In this document: positions 1-8,885 of the stretch, piece after piece | Position numbering within the stretch: position 1 is the first letter of the stretch | How the letters are laid out: each line of letters begins with the position of its first letter | Assembly: GCA_021324395.1 (NCBI GenBank) | Contig: JAJPJG010000019.1 | Span: 1 to 61,479 of the forward strand | Direction: 5' to 3' | Length of the DNA: 61,479 nt | From: Spartobacteria bacterium | GTDB taxonomy: Bacteria; Verrucomicrobiota; Verrucomicrobiia; Chthoniobacterales; Chthoniobacteraceae | The notes under the pieces: model-generated | Database searches by the model: none | Told to the model about the DNA's origin: nothing | Seen by the model: only the letters and a program-made list of their open reading frames with translations | Position numbers and translations under genes: made by a program

Positions 1-1
1 G

Positions 2-2809
2 CTTACTCCTGGCAAAAATGTCGTCGCGGTTTATGTGCCGCGAGTATTCTATCCGGGTAGCAGTCAGCTTTGTGCAAAGATATGCTATGGAGCCACAAAC
101 TCTGCGCTGACAGAGGTTGTTTCGGACGACAGTTGGAAGGCGTCAAACACGCCGGATGGAATCATCGGGAGCTATCGATGGTATGCGCCACAACTAGAAG
201 ATGAATCGTGGGCTGCTGCCCGAGTAGCCTATGTGCGCGAAAAGCTTTCCACAGTTCAACCAGTTTCGGTCTTGCCGGAAGTCTTCGAGCAACCGCCAGT
301 CGCGAACTGGATTACTGGACCGCGTGAAAATCTCTCGCAAGCGACATTCGAGCGCCACATTTCGCTTCCAGCATCTCGTGGCGATACATGGCTTCAAATC
401 GCTGCGAATGGCAGCTATGATGTGGTTATCAATGGCAAGCTGGCGATCGTTCAGCCAAATGTCGCGCGAACAGTATTACCCTTTGCCGTCCCATCCGATG
501 CCGGGCCGGCGAATGTAGCCTCCGATCAAATCACCGGCTTGCACGATGAGGCTCTTACAAGCTCACAGCAAGTCTTGCCACTGGACATGTCGTCGACGAT
601 CAGCATTCCCACCCTACTTGCTTATGACATTTCAAAGTGGCTGGGCTCCGGCGATAATCGCATTCAGATTTGTGTCAAAACTGATATTGGGTCTGCTGCG
701 CTATTGGCTGAGACAATGACTAAGTTGCCCAATGGCAGCTTCGCCAAAGTAGATACTGATGTGCATTGGAGCTTTGTTTCGTCTCAAGACAAAGTCAGTC
801 AGCAGCCGTTGGTAATTGGATCGAATGGCATTGCGCCATGGGGCCGATTGCCGCAAGCACCGGCGACACCAATCCTGGTGCCAGGAATCGATGTCACTAA
901 TTACATTGTGTGGATTCTTGTGACGTCCGCAGTCGTTGCATCAGTGCTAATGTTATGGCTTGGGGTCTCGGTAGTTTCGGCGACTTATTCTGCTCGAAGC
1001 CTTCATGCCACGCTTGCTTTCGACGCGTTACTGCATCTCCCGGCGTTAACGGCATTATTGGTTTGCTGGCTGCTGACTTTTGATATCCGTTTCAACAATG
1101 ATTGGTGTTTCAGGCCGGTAATTTTCTGCGCAGCCATTGTAGCTTTAATCCTGCCGCGGTTGCTACATCTTGCCCGTTATCGCGGCAAGACGACGATTTT
1201 TCAGCAACAGCAATCTTATCGATATGTAAAGATCACCGCGTTCACAGCAGTGGTTCTACTCGGTTTTGCGATTAGGGCATGGGACCTAAACGCGATGTCG
1301 CTCGGCTCGGATGAGATGACAATGATCTTGAATGCAAATGGTGTGCTGCATGGCGGATATCCGCATGCCATCAAAGGTAGCTTTGATCGAAATCTTGCAA
1401 CCTATGAGATGATTCCATATTCGCTCGCGATTTCGTCGTTCTTTTTCGGCCCGACTGAGTTCGCCTATCATCTGCCATCGCTTATTTTTAGCACACTTAC
1501 CGTCGCGCTTATCGGGTGGGTCGGACTGCGAATGTTCGACTGGCGGGTAGGCCTCGTCTGCTCGTTGATCTACGCGCTCTTTCCGCCCGGGATCGCTTGG
1601 GCCAGGAATGCGTTTTATCCATCGCAAGAGCAGTTTCTCTCGTTGCTGACCTTTGGGTGCTTCTACCAGGCGATAAAATGCCGACCAATCCATCGACGCT
1701 ATCTAACATTCGCATCGATAGGCATTCTTTGCAGCTATCTCTCATGGGAAGGTTCGGGATTTATTCTGCCTGCCTTCTTTATGGCAATGTTTGCCCTGAA
1801 ATGGGGCGAATATGATTGGATGACCGACTGGCACCTTTGGCGTTGTTTTTTGGCTGTTGCGATGGTTATCGCTATTCAACTCTGCTATCGCCAACTCGTA
1901 ACTGTTTCCTACTTTTCAGTCGGTTATAGTCTTAGCGATATCACTGCACCTTCGCTCGTCTATTCCCAATCTCTCGTTTACAATCCTACTTACTACATCA
2001 AAGCCCTCTTCTTCTCCGAGGTGAACTTCGTGCTATCGCTGTTCATATTTGGCGGTTTTCTCTTTTGCTGGAACGACAAACGCATCCGCTATCTTGTCGT
2101 TCTGTTGTTCACGCTTGAGATTTGTTATACAAACCTACTCCCATTCTATGCGCCGAGGTATTGCTACAATGCGGAAACTCTACTCATCTTGTCCGGTGTT
2201 GCGATTTTCTTCCGGCTTTACGACTATTTGCGCGCGCTGGGTGGAAATGAACTTCCAATTCTATGGAACCGCTTTCGCTCTCTTAGCGCGTTTGCGTTAG
2301 CAGCATGGTTTCTCCTTGCGACAAATGAATGGGTGCTCCGGCCGTTTCGGTTATCGGCGGACGCTGAAAACCCGGCCTTGTTTGGCCGGTTGGGCTACCG
2401 CAAAACCGATCATCGCGCTGCTGCAGACTATGTTTCGCGAAGACTCGCCGCCGGCGATGGGGTGGTCGCGTTCATGCCGCACATATTCGAGTTCTATGCT
2501 CAGAAGCACGTCGATTACTCGATTAATACCTTTCTCAATACAAAGATGACTTACGATGGCGGGCTTGGTCATCCGTGGTTTATTGACAAGTTCCTGGGTC
2601 GACCGCTGATTCGCAGCCTTGAAGAGTTGCGCGATATCCAGAGCCGCTATCAGCGGGTGTGGTTTATCGTGCCGATCCACGACGAGAATGAATTAATGAG
2701 TCCCGATGTGCTCGACTTTTTGCAGCGTCAAGGGCAGGTTGTTTTCGAAAGTTATCGAGAGCAGGTTATCCTTTTGCAGGGCGCGCAGAATCTGCTCGGG
2801 AGTAAGTAG
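2..2809 (+). CDS. GT39-like membrane glycosyltransferase with N-terminal beta-sandwich region, 5' partial
   Basis: The frame is open from base 2, so the start lies outside the window; the GTG at 35 is only the first in-frame start-like codon. The first ~280 residues look exocytoplasmic and resemble galactose-binding jelly-roll folds (a 'PGKNVVAVYV' strand at the edge, and later 'NGSYDVVINGKLA'). From about residue 287 many hydrophobic segments follow. The motif 'SLGSDEMTMI' near base 1300 matches the acidic pair in the first extracytoplasmic loop of GT-C enzymes of the ArnT/PMT (GT39) type, which move sugars from polyprenyl-phosphate donors. The C-terminal ~200 residues are soluble. The acceptor cannot be told. 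It ends three bases before the convergent nuclease gene. Family assignment is fairly sure, substrate unknown. Confidence 0.75.
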   Translation, partial: LTPGKNVVAVYVPRVFYPGSSQLCAKICYGATNSALTEVVSDDSWKASNTPDGIIGSYRWYAPQLEDESWAAARVAYVREKLSTVQPVSVLPEVFEQPPVANWITGPRENLSQATFERHISLPASRGDTWLQIAANGSYDVVINGKLAIVQPNVARTVLPFAVPSDAGPANVASDQITGLHDEALTSSQQVLPLDMSSTISIPTLLAYDISKWLGSGDNRIQICVKTDIGSAALLAETMTKLPNGSFAKVDTDVHWSFVSSQDKVSQQPLVIGSNGIAPWGRLPQAPATPILVPGIDVTNYIVWILVTSAVVASVLMLWLGVSVVSATYSARSLHATLAFDALLHLPALTALLVCWLLTFDIRFNNDWCFRPVIFCAAIVALILPRLLHLARYRGKTTIFQQQQSYRYVKITAFTAVVLLGFAIRAWDLNAMSLGSDEMTMILNANGVLHGGYPHAIKGSFDRNLATYEMIPYSLAISSFFFGPTEFAYHLPSLIFSTLTVALIGWVGLRMFDWRVGLVCSLIYALFPPGIAWARNAFYPSQEQFLSLLTFGCFYQAIKCRPIHRRYLTFASIGILCSYLSWEGSGFILPAFFMAMFALKWGEYDWMTDWHLWRCFLAVAMVIAIQLCYRQLVTVSYFSVGYSLSDITAPSLVYSQSLVYNPTYYIKALFFSEVNFVLSLFIFGGFLFCWNDKRIRYLVVLLFTLEICYTNLLPFYAPRYCYNAETLLILSGVAIFFRLYDYLRALGGNELPILWNRFRSLSAFALAAWFLLATNEWVLRPFRLSADAENPALFGRLGYRKTDHRAAADYVSRRLAAGDGVVAFMPHIFEFYAQKHVDYSINTFLNTKMTYDGGLGHPWFIDKFLGRPLIRSLEELRDIQSRYQRVWFIVPIHDENELMSPDVLDFLQRQGQVVFESYREQVILLQGAQNLLGSK

Positions 2810-2812
2810 CAC

Positions 2813-4792
2813 CTACTGGTGCGAGACTTTTACTCGCATATAGAGCGTGCCCGCGGACGAGGTCGCGGCGACACTTACCGTATCGGTTTGGGCATCGAAT
2901 GAAGTTACAGCTGGCGCGCTGGTGTTGCCGGTTGCCCAGGCAACTAGATCGGGGCTGAGCTCATAGACAAAACTGACATCTTTAGCGAAACGGTTCTTGC
3001 GATGAGTCAAAGTCAATGTGCGAGTGGCGCCGGAACTTTGTGCGGTATAACTCGCCGCCGTCACACCGTCAGCTTTGTGTGGATCCAAATTAAATGCGTA
3101 TTTGCTTAAGTTAGTTACGCCATCGCCGGAAGGACTCGCATTATCGCCCGAAACAGAAGCAAGACTTAGCTCAGACGCGCTGAAGTTTCGACTTCGCCAC
3201 GCATCGTAGCCAGAGCCATCGCGCGGAGTAACTACGCCTGTGGAGAAATCGGCCGAGTTACTACTGCTGTTGGTATTACCGTAGTTTGCACGGATTGCGC
3301 TGGTCGTGTTGGATAGGGCAGGTGCAGCCGCAGTGCCAAGATAGGTGTCGGCGGTTCCGTAGCCAATAAAGTCAACTATCGAGCTATTTGCCAAAGGATT
3401 GGATCCAGTCAAAAGCGTCTGCGACTTGGTCAAGGCGATCTTTCCACTGGATGAGGAAAGATTGATCGTGCCGCTGACTTGCGGCGTCGGTAGATTTTGA
3501 GTTCCACTGGCTCCGCCCGATTCTTGAATCAAGTAGTAATGACCTGGCAAAACGAGTCCGCTGAGTAGAGTTTCCTGCCAAACGCTGCCCGTAGCGCTGG
3601 TGTATTGGACCGCATAATTGCTCAGGTCGATCGTGGTTGCGCCGGCATTGTAAAGCTCGACGAAATCGCTTTTGTAAAGCGAGCCGCTGTTTCCGCCTCC
3701 GCCGTAAACCTGGCTAATGTAAAGAATGTCACTCGCGGGCACAGTTACAGTAAAGCTCGCGGAGCTAGTCGCCAGGCCGCCTGGCGCTATAACACTGATT
3801 TGGCCGGAAGCAGCTCCGACTGGAACTGTCGCGGTGATTTGCGTGTCGGAATCAACGCTGAAGGCCGCATTAGTTCCACCGAAACTTACAGTCGAAGCAC
3901 CGGTAAGATTGCTGCCGCTGATGACAACCGTGCTGTTTGTCGTGCCGCTTAGAGGAGTAAAGCCAGTGATGGCCGGAGCTGGAGCGCCATCGACTTTCGC
4001 TCTTAACACTGCAGCTACCGTTGAAGGTAGCGAGCTGAAGAAGTTCAACCCGGTATCTGCTTCGACCACGCTTGACGAAACGACGTATTGCGTCCACGGA
4101 TTTGAGCGAATACCGCTTATATTTGGCACTTTGATAGTAATAACCCGCGTAGAGCTATCGATGCGACTTACCGCGCTGCCGATGCCCGCAGGCACTACGA
4201 CTGCGACTTTCCACGTATAAGACGGCACTGCGACCTTTCCGCTGGCAATGGTGCTGCTAAAGCCGCTACCGCCGCACATAATTAGTAATTCATTTCCGGA
4301 GCTTGCGAGCGAACGGCAATAGCTCTCGAAGCTTGCCCACGGGCCTTGATTGTTGTCGGCAGTTTGCGGCGCGATGTTAGACATGTAAAAAACGATCGCA
4401 TTATCCGTGTCGTTATCGGTGCGATCGGCGGATGGGCAAAGGTGCCCGCGATTATAACCGGAGTTGGTGTAATCGCTCGTGGAGACGTGATAGAAGTTCG
4501 ACGGCAAAGTAGAGTCAGTCGTGAAAGAAGAGCTGCGCCCGGATGTGCCGGTGTCGCTAATCGTCAGGTCCCAGCTAGCCCAGTTTGCCTCGCCGAATGA
4601 GTCGCTGTAATCAAGCGATTCAACCGTGCGCTGGATGAGATAATGGCTGTGATTGTTTGAATCAACGGTCGCATTGCTCGGATTGCCGAGTTGCATTTGC
4701 AGCGAAGAGCCAATCGTCGCGAGCGCTTGCGCGGAGCCGAGGCAAAGCGCAATGAGACTTGCGAGTAGCAGGTTGGAAAAAAAGCGGGACAA
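2813..4792 (-). CDS. Secreted DNA/RNA non-specific endonuclease with IPT/TIG and lamin-tail domains
   Basis: The 659-residue protein starts with a clear signal peptide (hydrophobic core, cleavage near 'AQALA'). Residues about 40-260 form a NUC1/NucA-type nuclease. The signature 'YNRGHLCPSAD' carries the expected catalytic histidine at residue 117, and the 'NNQGPW' asparagine region fits the metal site. Residues ~275-350 read as an IPT/TIG immunoglobulin-like domain ('ITGFTPLSGTTNSTVVISG'). Residues ~355-500 look like a lamin-tail domain ('SDFVELYNAGATTIDLSNY'). The rest is beta-rich and may help surface attachment. The likely role is extracellular nucleic-acid degradation. It converges on the glycosyltransferase gene and has its own upstream region. 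Confidence 0.85.
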   Translation of the reverse strand: MSRFFSNLLLASLIALCLGSAQALATIGSSLQMQLGNPSNATVDSNNHSHYLIQRTVESLDYSDSFGEANWASWDLTISDTGTSGRSSSFTTDSTLPSNFYHVSTSDYTNSGYNRGHLCPSADRTDNDTDNAIVFYMSNIAPQTADNNQGPWASFESYCRSLASSGNELLIMCGGSGFSSTIASGKVAVPSYTWKVAVVVPAGIGSAVSRIDSSTRVITIKVPNISGIRSNPWTQYVVSSSVVEADTGLNFFSSLPSTVAAVLRAKVDGAPAPAITGFTPLSGTTNSTVVISGSNLTGASTVSFGGTNAAFSVDSDTQITATVPVGAASGQISVIAPGGLATSSASFTVTVPASDILYISQVYGGGGNSGSLYKSDFVELYNAGATTIDLSNYAVQYTSATGSVWQETLLSGLVLPGHYYLIQESGGASGTQNLPTPQVSGTINLSSSSGKIALTKSQTLLTGSNPLANSSIVDFIGYGTADTYLGTAAAPALSNTTSAIRANYGNTNSSSNSADFSTGVVTPRDGSGYDAWRSRNFSASELSLASVSGDNASPSGDGVTNLSKYAFNLDPHKADGVTAASYTAQSSGATRTLTLTHRKNRFAKDVSFVYELSPDLVAWATGNTSAPAVTSFDAQTDTVSVAATSSAGTLYMRVKVSHQ

Positions 4793-4835
4793 GGAATGCG
4801 GGGGAGCGCGGTAGGTAAGCGCGAATTTCTCAACT

Positions 4836-4850
4836 GTAAAGCGGCTTTAC
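4836..4850. promoter_or_regulatory. 15-nt palindrome upstream of the nuclease gene
   Basis: A perfect inverted repeat, GTAAAGC-G-GCTTTAC, lies 44 bases upstream of the nuclease start at 4792. Its position fits an operator or promoter-proximal element, but no regulator can be named and no convincing -10/-35 pair accompanies it. Confidence 0.3.
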
Positions 4851-4886
4851 TGAAAACCGTTCAACTCGCGTGCAGTGCTTTGCATG

Positions 4887-5504
4887 CTAGCGGAGCTGAA
4901 GTTTCACGCGCACGCCGGCGATCGTCTCTGCGTTTTTATCGCGCAAAATAAGCGTCAGCTCGTTATTGCGCTTTTGCATTTCGATCAAGCCGGTGATTTG
5001 CAGCGCGAACAAAATTTTGACGCGTTCGCTTTCATCCGGAATTTCGACTGGAACGCTGTGAAGCTGCAGCCGGTGTTCGCGCGCGATGGCCTGCAGGAGC
5101 CGGTGCGCGAGACGCAGTTCGTGTTGATTGAGAAACTGCAGCGCGCGCAGATTGCCCCAGACAGCCATCGTCATGCGCGGCACCGCGAGCAGGATGTCGA
5201 GCGCGACTTCGCGCGGCGATTTTTTGTCGCGCGGCATTTCATTTGGCGAAAGCCGGTGCGCCAGCCAGCAGAGCGCGCACAGCACGAGTGCGCTCGCAAA
5301 GAACACATGCGCGAAATTTGGCGGAACGCGCGCGTTCATCGGACTCGCGACCGTCAGCGCGAGCAGCAGCAGCCAATACAACATGAAATAAATCGCCGCC
5401 CAAAACGCGAGCGCCGCGATTGCGGTGACAAGCGCGAACGCGAGCACTTGCACGTTGTGACGCACGAAATGTGCACGCAGCAATTGCAGCGACTTGTCGG
5501 CCAT
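4887..5504 (-). CDS. Hypothetical membrane protein
   Basis: A 205-residue protein I do not recognise. Two hydrophobic stretches (about residues 18-50 and 68-85) suggest two or three membrane passes near the N terminus. A cytoplasmic region follows that is rich in Arg, Leu and Glu ('RLAHRLLQAIAREHRLQL'). It lies 21 bases after the pullulanase stop on the same strand, so it is probably the last gene of the hemQ-larE-pullulanase transcription unit. The ATG at 5504 is the only sensible start. Nothing links it to carbohydrate use except position. Confidence 0.65.
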   Translation of the reverse strand: MADKSLQLLRAHFVRHNVQVLAFALVTAIAALAFWAAIYFMLYWLLLLALTVASPMNARVPPNFAHVFFASALVLCALCWLAHRLSPNEMPRDKKSPREVALDILLAVPRMTMAVWGNLRALQFLNQHELRLAHRLLQAIAREHRLQLHSVPVEIPDESERVKILFALQITGLIEMQKRNNELTLILRDKNAETIAGVRVKLQLR

Positions 5505-5525
5505 CGCAATGACGATTGCCGCTTT

Positions 5526-8108
5526 CTAGCGCTGATACAACACTACGCCTGATTTTGCGGCGACGCTGAGTTTGCGCGACACCATGTGCGGCGGTATTGT
5601 GCCGCGCTGATCGAGCGCGATCTGCCAGTAGCCGGGTGGCAAAGGCACATCGCTGTCGGCGTCGTCGCTATTTAACACCACGCAAACGCGACGCCAGTGC
5701 TCGCCGGAAACGCCCGCGCCATTCAATGTGTAGATCAGCGTCTTTTCATTCGGCGCGTTTTCGAACTGCAGCCGCGCCGCGACATCCTTGCGCGTGCGCA
5801 AACGGAAAACGGGATGCTCTTTTCGCATCGTGATCACATCACGCACAAACGTAAACAGATCGTGATTTTTCTTTTTCAGTGACCAGTCGACCTGGTTCAC
5901 CGAATCCGGCGCGTCGTAGCTGTTGTTGTTGCCGCCTTTGCTGCGCGCGAATTCCTCGCCGCCCTGGATGAACGGCACGCCTTGCGAAGTGAACAGCGCG
6001 AGATAACCGAGCTTCATCGTCTGCTTGAGCTGGTCGTCGCTCGCGTTCGGCATCGAGAGCTTCAGCTTGTCCCAAAGCACGAGATTGTCATGGCACGTCA
6101 TGTAGTTGATCGACTGCGTCGGCTCCGCAAACCAGTCGCTCACGAGCATCGCGCGTTGCAGGTCCTCGCGGTGCGATCCGTTTTGGATAAAGCCGGGTTC
6201 GTTGCCGTCGGGGACACCTTTGAGCGCGTTGCGGAAATCATCGTTGAATGCACCGACCGGCGCTTCGCGGAGCCTTTGTTTATCGGTCTTCGCACCGAGT
6301 GGCGAATCGCCGCCGGTCCACGGTTCGCCGTAAAGAACAATGCTTGGATTGAGCCCGCGCAGCTCGTGTTCGACTTCGCGCATCGTATCGAGATCGAGCA
6401 GCGCCATGAGGTCGAAACGAAAGCCGTCGACGCCGTATTCACGCACCCAATACTTCAGCGAATCGATCATGAATTTTCGCGCCATCGGCGCTTCGGTCCG
6501 AAACTCATTTCCGCAGCCGGAGCCATTCGAAAGCGAGCCGTCGGCGAGATGCCGGTAGTAATAACTCGGCACAAGCTGATCGAACGGTGCGGTGTCCGAC
6601 GTGTGATTGTAAACCACATCCATGATCACGCCGATGCCGCGCGCATGCAGCGCCGCGATCAGTGTCTTTAGTTCACGGACGCGACTTTCGTCGTTGATGT
6701 TCGTCGCAAACATTCCCTCCGGCGAATTGAATGCGCTCGTGATGTAGCCCCAGTTGTAAGCGCGCGCCGATTCATCATTCGCGAAATCCTCCACTGGCAT
6801 GATCTGCACGTGCGTCACGCCGAGCTCGCTTAAATGATCGAGCGCGGTTTTGATCTGCGCGTCATCGGCTAAGCGCGTGTTGGGCTCCGCAAAACCGGCA
6901 TACAAGCCGCGATTTTTTACGCCGGAGTTCGGCGCGATCGTAAAATCGCGCACGTGCATTTCGTAAACGACCATGTCGACCGGCGACTGCACGCGCGGGC
7001 CGTTGCGAAGCTGCATCCAGCCCGCCGGATTTGTTGCGGCGAGATTCGTGATGCGCGCGCGCGTGCTGCTCGCAACGGCATTCGTCGCGTAGCAATCGAG
7101 CACTTCGCGCGTCGGCGAAAGCTCGGGTCCGTCGAGCGTGAGCGCATAAAATTTGCCGTTCCAATCGCCGGGGATCGTCGCCTGCCAGATTCCGTGCAGA
7201 GCCGGTTGCAGCGGTTTTTCGGCGCGGCCTTTGTCGCCGGTCGCTTCGTCGTAAAGAACCACATTCACGCTTTTCGCCGTCGGCGCAAACACGCGGAAAG
7301 TTGTGGCCGCAGTCGTGTAGGTCGCACCGAGCTGCGCGGTCGCGTCAAAATAATGCGTGCGATCGTCGAGCACGCCGCGCGGAGTCAGCGGCGAGTCGCC
7401 GAAGCCTTCGATTCGGATGCGATAACTGTGGTTAAACACATCGAGCGACGGCTTCGGCATGAATGAAATCAGCGTCCTGCCCGCGAGGCGCACCGTTGCT
7501 TCGCGCGCACGATTTTGCTCATCGAGAATCTGCGCTTTCGTCACATCCTGCACGGGCACGGAAAATCGCACGGCGACTTGATCCGGCGTGTCGAGATAAG
7601 CCGCCTCGATCTTCGGCGAAATGTCCGGTCGCGCCGTGAACACCTCGTTTTTCGTGCTCATGATCCACACCTCGTTGCCCATCTCCGGACGCCAGAATCG
7701 ATCGGCGCCGTCCTTGCCTTTCCAGTCGCCGCCGACGCGCGGCAGCAGGCCGATTTTATCCGACGCGCCGCTCTCGCCGTATTCGCGCCGGTCGATTTGA
7801 AAAATCGCGCCGAAGTCATCCTTTCCGATCGGCGGAATCTCGTTTTGCTTTGGCGAACGCTTGTTGTAGCCGTCCCACGTCCAAAGGCCGATGCCGTCGT
7901 AGTTCTCATCGAAGCGGTGATAGTGAATCGTAATGAGACTCGCCGATTTCTGCGACGGCGGTTTGGCCGGGGCAGTCGGCGACGCGACGGCGAGCGGCTG
8001 CGGCGTGGGCGATTGCTGCGTTTCCTCGGGCGTGCGCTCGACTCCGCATGCTGTTAACAACAATGCGGCAAATAGAAAGGGGCGATTTTTTTTAAAGCGA
8101 AGGGCCAC
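5526..8108 (-). CDS. Type I pullulanase-like glycoside hydrolase (GH13), lipoprotein
   Basis: A debranching enzyme of the pullulanase type, expected to hydrolyse alpha-1,6 links in pullulan, starch or glycogen. The GTG at 8108 gives a short lipoprotein signal (KKNR, hydrophobic stretch, lipobox 'LLTAC'); longer in-frame starts at 8135 and 8177 would run deep into larE. An N-terminal region ('GIGLWTWDGYNK') looks like a CBM41/PUD module. The pullulanase hallmark 'YNWGY' is present. The GH13 residues are in 'DGFRFDLMA' (nucleophile Asp), 'LYGEPWTGG' (acid/base Glu) and 'TCHDN'. About 860 residues fits the family. It overlaps the larE 3' end by 17 bases. Probably periplasmic or surface-anchored. 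Confidence 0.88.
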   Translation of the reverse strand: MALRFKKNRPFLFAALLLTACGVERTPEETQQSPTPQPLAVASPTAPAKPPSQKSASLITIHYHRFDENYDGIGLWTWDGYNKRSPKQNEIPPIGKDDFGAIFQIDRREYGESGASDKIGLLPRVGGDWKGKDGADRFWRPEMGNEVWIMSTKNEVFTARPDISPKIEAAYLDTPDQVAVRFSVPVQDVTKAQILDEQNRAREATVRLAGRTLISFMPKPSLDVFNHSYRIRIEGFGDSPLTPRGVLDDRTHYFDATAQLGATYTTAATTFRVFAPTAKSVNVVLYDEATGDKGRAEKPLQPALHGIWQATIPGDWNGKFYALTLDGPELSPTREVLDCYATNAVASSTRARITNLAATNPAGWMQLRNGPRVQSPVDMVVYEMHVRDFTIAPNSGVKNRGLYAGFAEPNTRLADDAQIKTALDHLSELGVTHVQIMPVEDFANDESARAYNWGYITSAFNSPEGMFATNINDESRVRELKTLIAALHARGIGVIMDVVYNHTSDTAPFDQLVPSYYYRHLADGSLSNGSGCGNEFRTEAPMARKFMIDSLKYWVREYGVDGFRFDLMALLDLDTMREVEHELRGLNPSIVLYGEPWTGGDSPLGAKTDKQRLREAPVGAFNDDFRNALKGVPDGNEPGFIQNGSHREDLQRAMLVSDWFAEPTQSINYMTCHDNLVLWDKLKLSMPNASDDQLKQTMKLGYLALFTSQGVPFIQGGEEFARSKGGNNNSYDAPDSVNQVDWSLKKKNHDLFTFVRDVITMRKEHPVFRLRTRKDVAARLQFENAPNEKTLIYTLNGAGVSGEHWRRVCVVLNSDDADSDVPLPPGYWQIALDQRGTIPPHMVSRKLSVAAKSGVVLYQR

Positions 8109-8883
8109 GATAGCCAGCGGGATCGATTTCGACATCCTCATAGCCGACCGCGCGCAATCCCGAAACGAGCGCGGCATTGACCGGTTGAATGCGCGGCATC
8201 TCGGCCGGCGCGATTTGCACGCGCGCGAGCACTTTGTTTTCGCCTACAACGTGGCGCACGCGGAAAATTTTAAAGCCGAGGCTGCGCACGAGATCCTCGC
8301 CGCGCTCGATCATCGCGAGCGCCTGCGACGTGACCGGAGTGCCGTGCGGAATGCGCGAGCTCAGGCACGGCTGCGCGGGCGCGTCGGCAGTCGGCAAACC
8401 GAGCTCACGCGAAAGAGTGCGGATCTCCGCTTTCGTAAGGCCGGCGTGTTTCAGCGGCGCGAGAACGGCGAACTCGCCCGCAGCTTGCCGACCCGGACGA
8501 AACTGCTGCGCGTCGTCCGCGTTTTCGCCGTAGGCAATCGCCCCAAAACTGCGTTCGTGCGCGAGCCGGTCGAGTTTTGCGAAAAGCTCGGCTTTGCAAA
8601 AATAGCAGCGGTTAACCGGATTGCTGACATAATTTTCGTCGTGCATTTCCTCCGTGGCGATGACTTCCACCGGCGCGCCGATTTTCTCCGCGAGCGCGAG
8701 CGCATCGGCCAGAGCGCGCCGCGGCAAGCTCGGGCTGTCCGCGATGACGCCGAGCATTTTGTCGCCGAGAAATTGATGCGCCGCCGCGAGCAAATACGCG
8801 CTGTCCACACCGCCCGAATACGCGATCACGAGCGGCGCGTGTTTTTCCAGGCACGCTCGAAGCGCCTCGATTTTTTCTCGCAT
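8092..8883 (-). CDS. larE: LarE-like ATP-dependent sulfur transferase (PP-loop)
   Basis: A 263-residue protein with the PP-loop 'YSGGVDSAYLL' near residue 22 and the LarE arrangement. LarE adenylates the pyridinium dicarboxylate precursor of the nickel-pincer nucleotide and adds sulfur. Cysteines stand at C93 and C96 ('NRCYFCKAE') and C173 ('QPCLSSR'). The CxxC-plus-C set resembles LarE proteins described as binding a [4Fe-4S] cluster, rather than the single sacrificial cysteine form. The ATG at 8883 was chosen because it follows the hemQ stop by two bases; upstream extension is only an open shadow frame. No larB or larC is present in the window, so its true substrate is uncertain. Confidence 0.8.
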   Translation of the reverse strand: MREKIEALRACLEKHAPLVIAYSGGVDSAYLLAAAHQFLGDKMLGVIADSPSLPRRALADALALAEKIGAPVEVIATEEMHDENYVSNPVNRCYFCKAELFAKLDRLAHERSFGAIAYGENADDAQQFRPGRQAAGEFAVLAPLKHAGLTKAEIRTLSRELGLPTADAPAQPCLSSRIPHGTPVTSQALAMIERGEDLVRSLGFKIFRVRHVVGENKVLARVQIAPAEMPRIQPVNAALVSGLRAVGYEDVEIDPAGYRGPSL

Positions 8884-8885
8884 CG

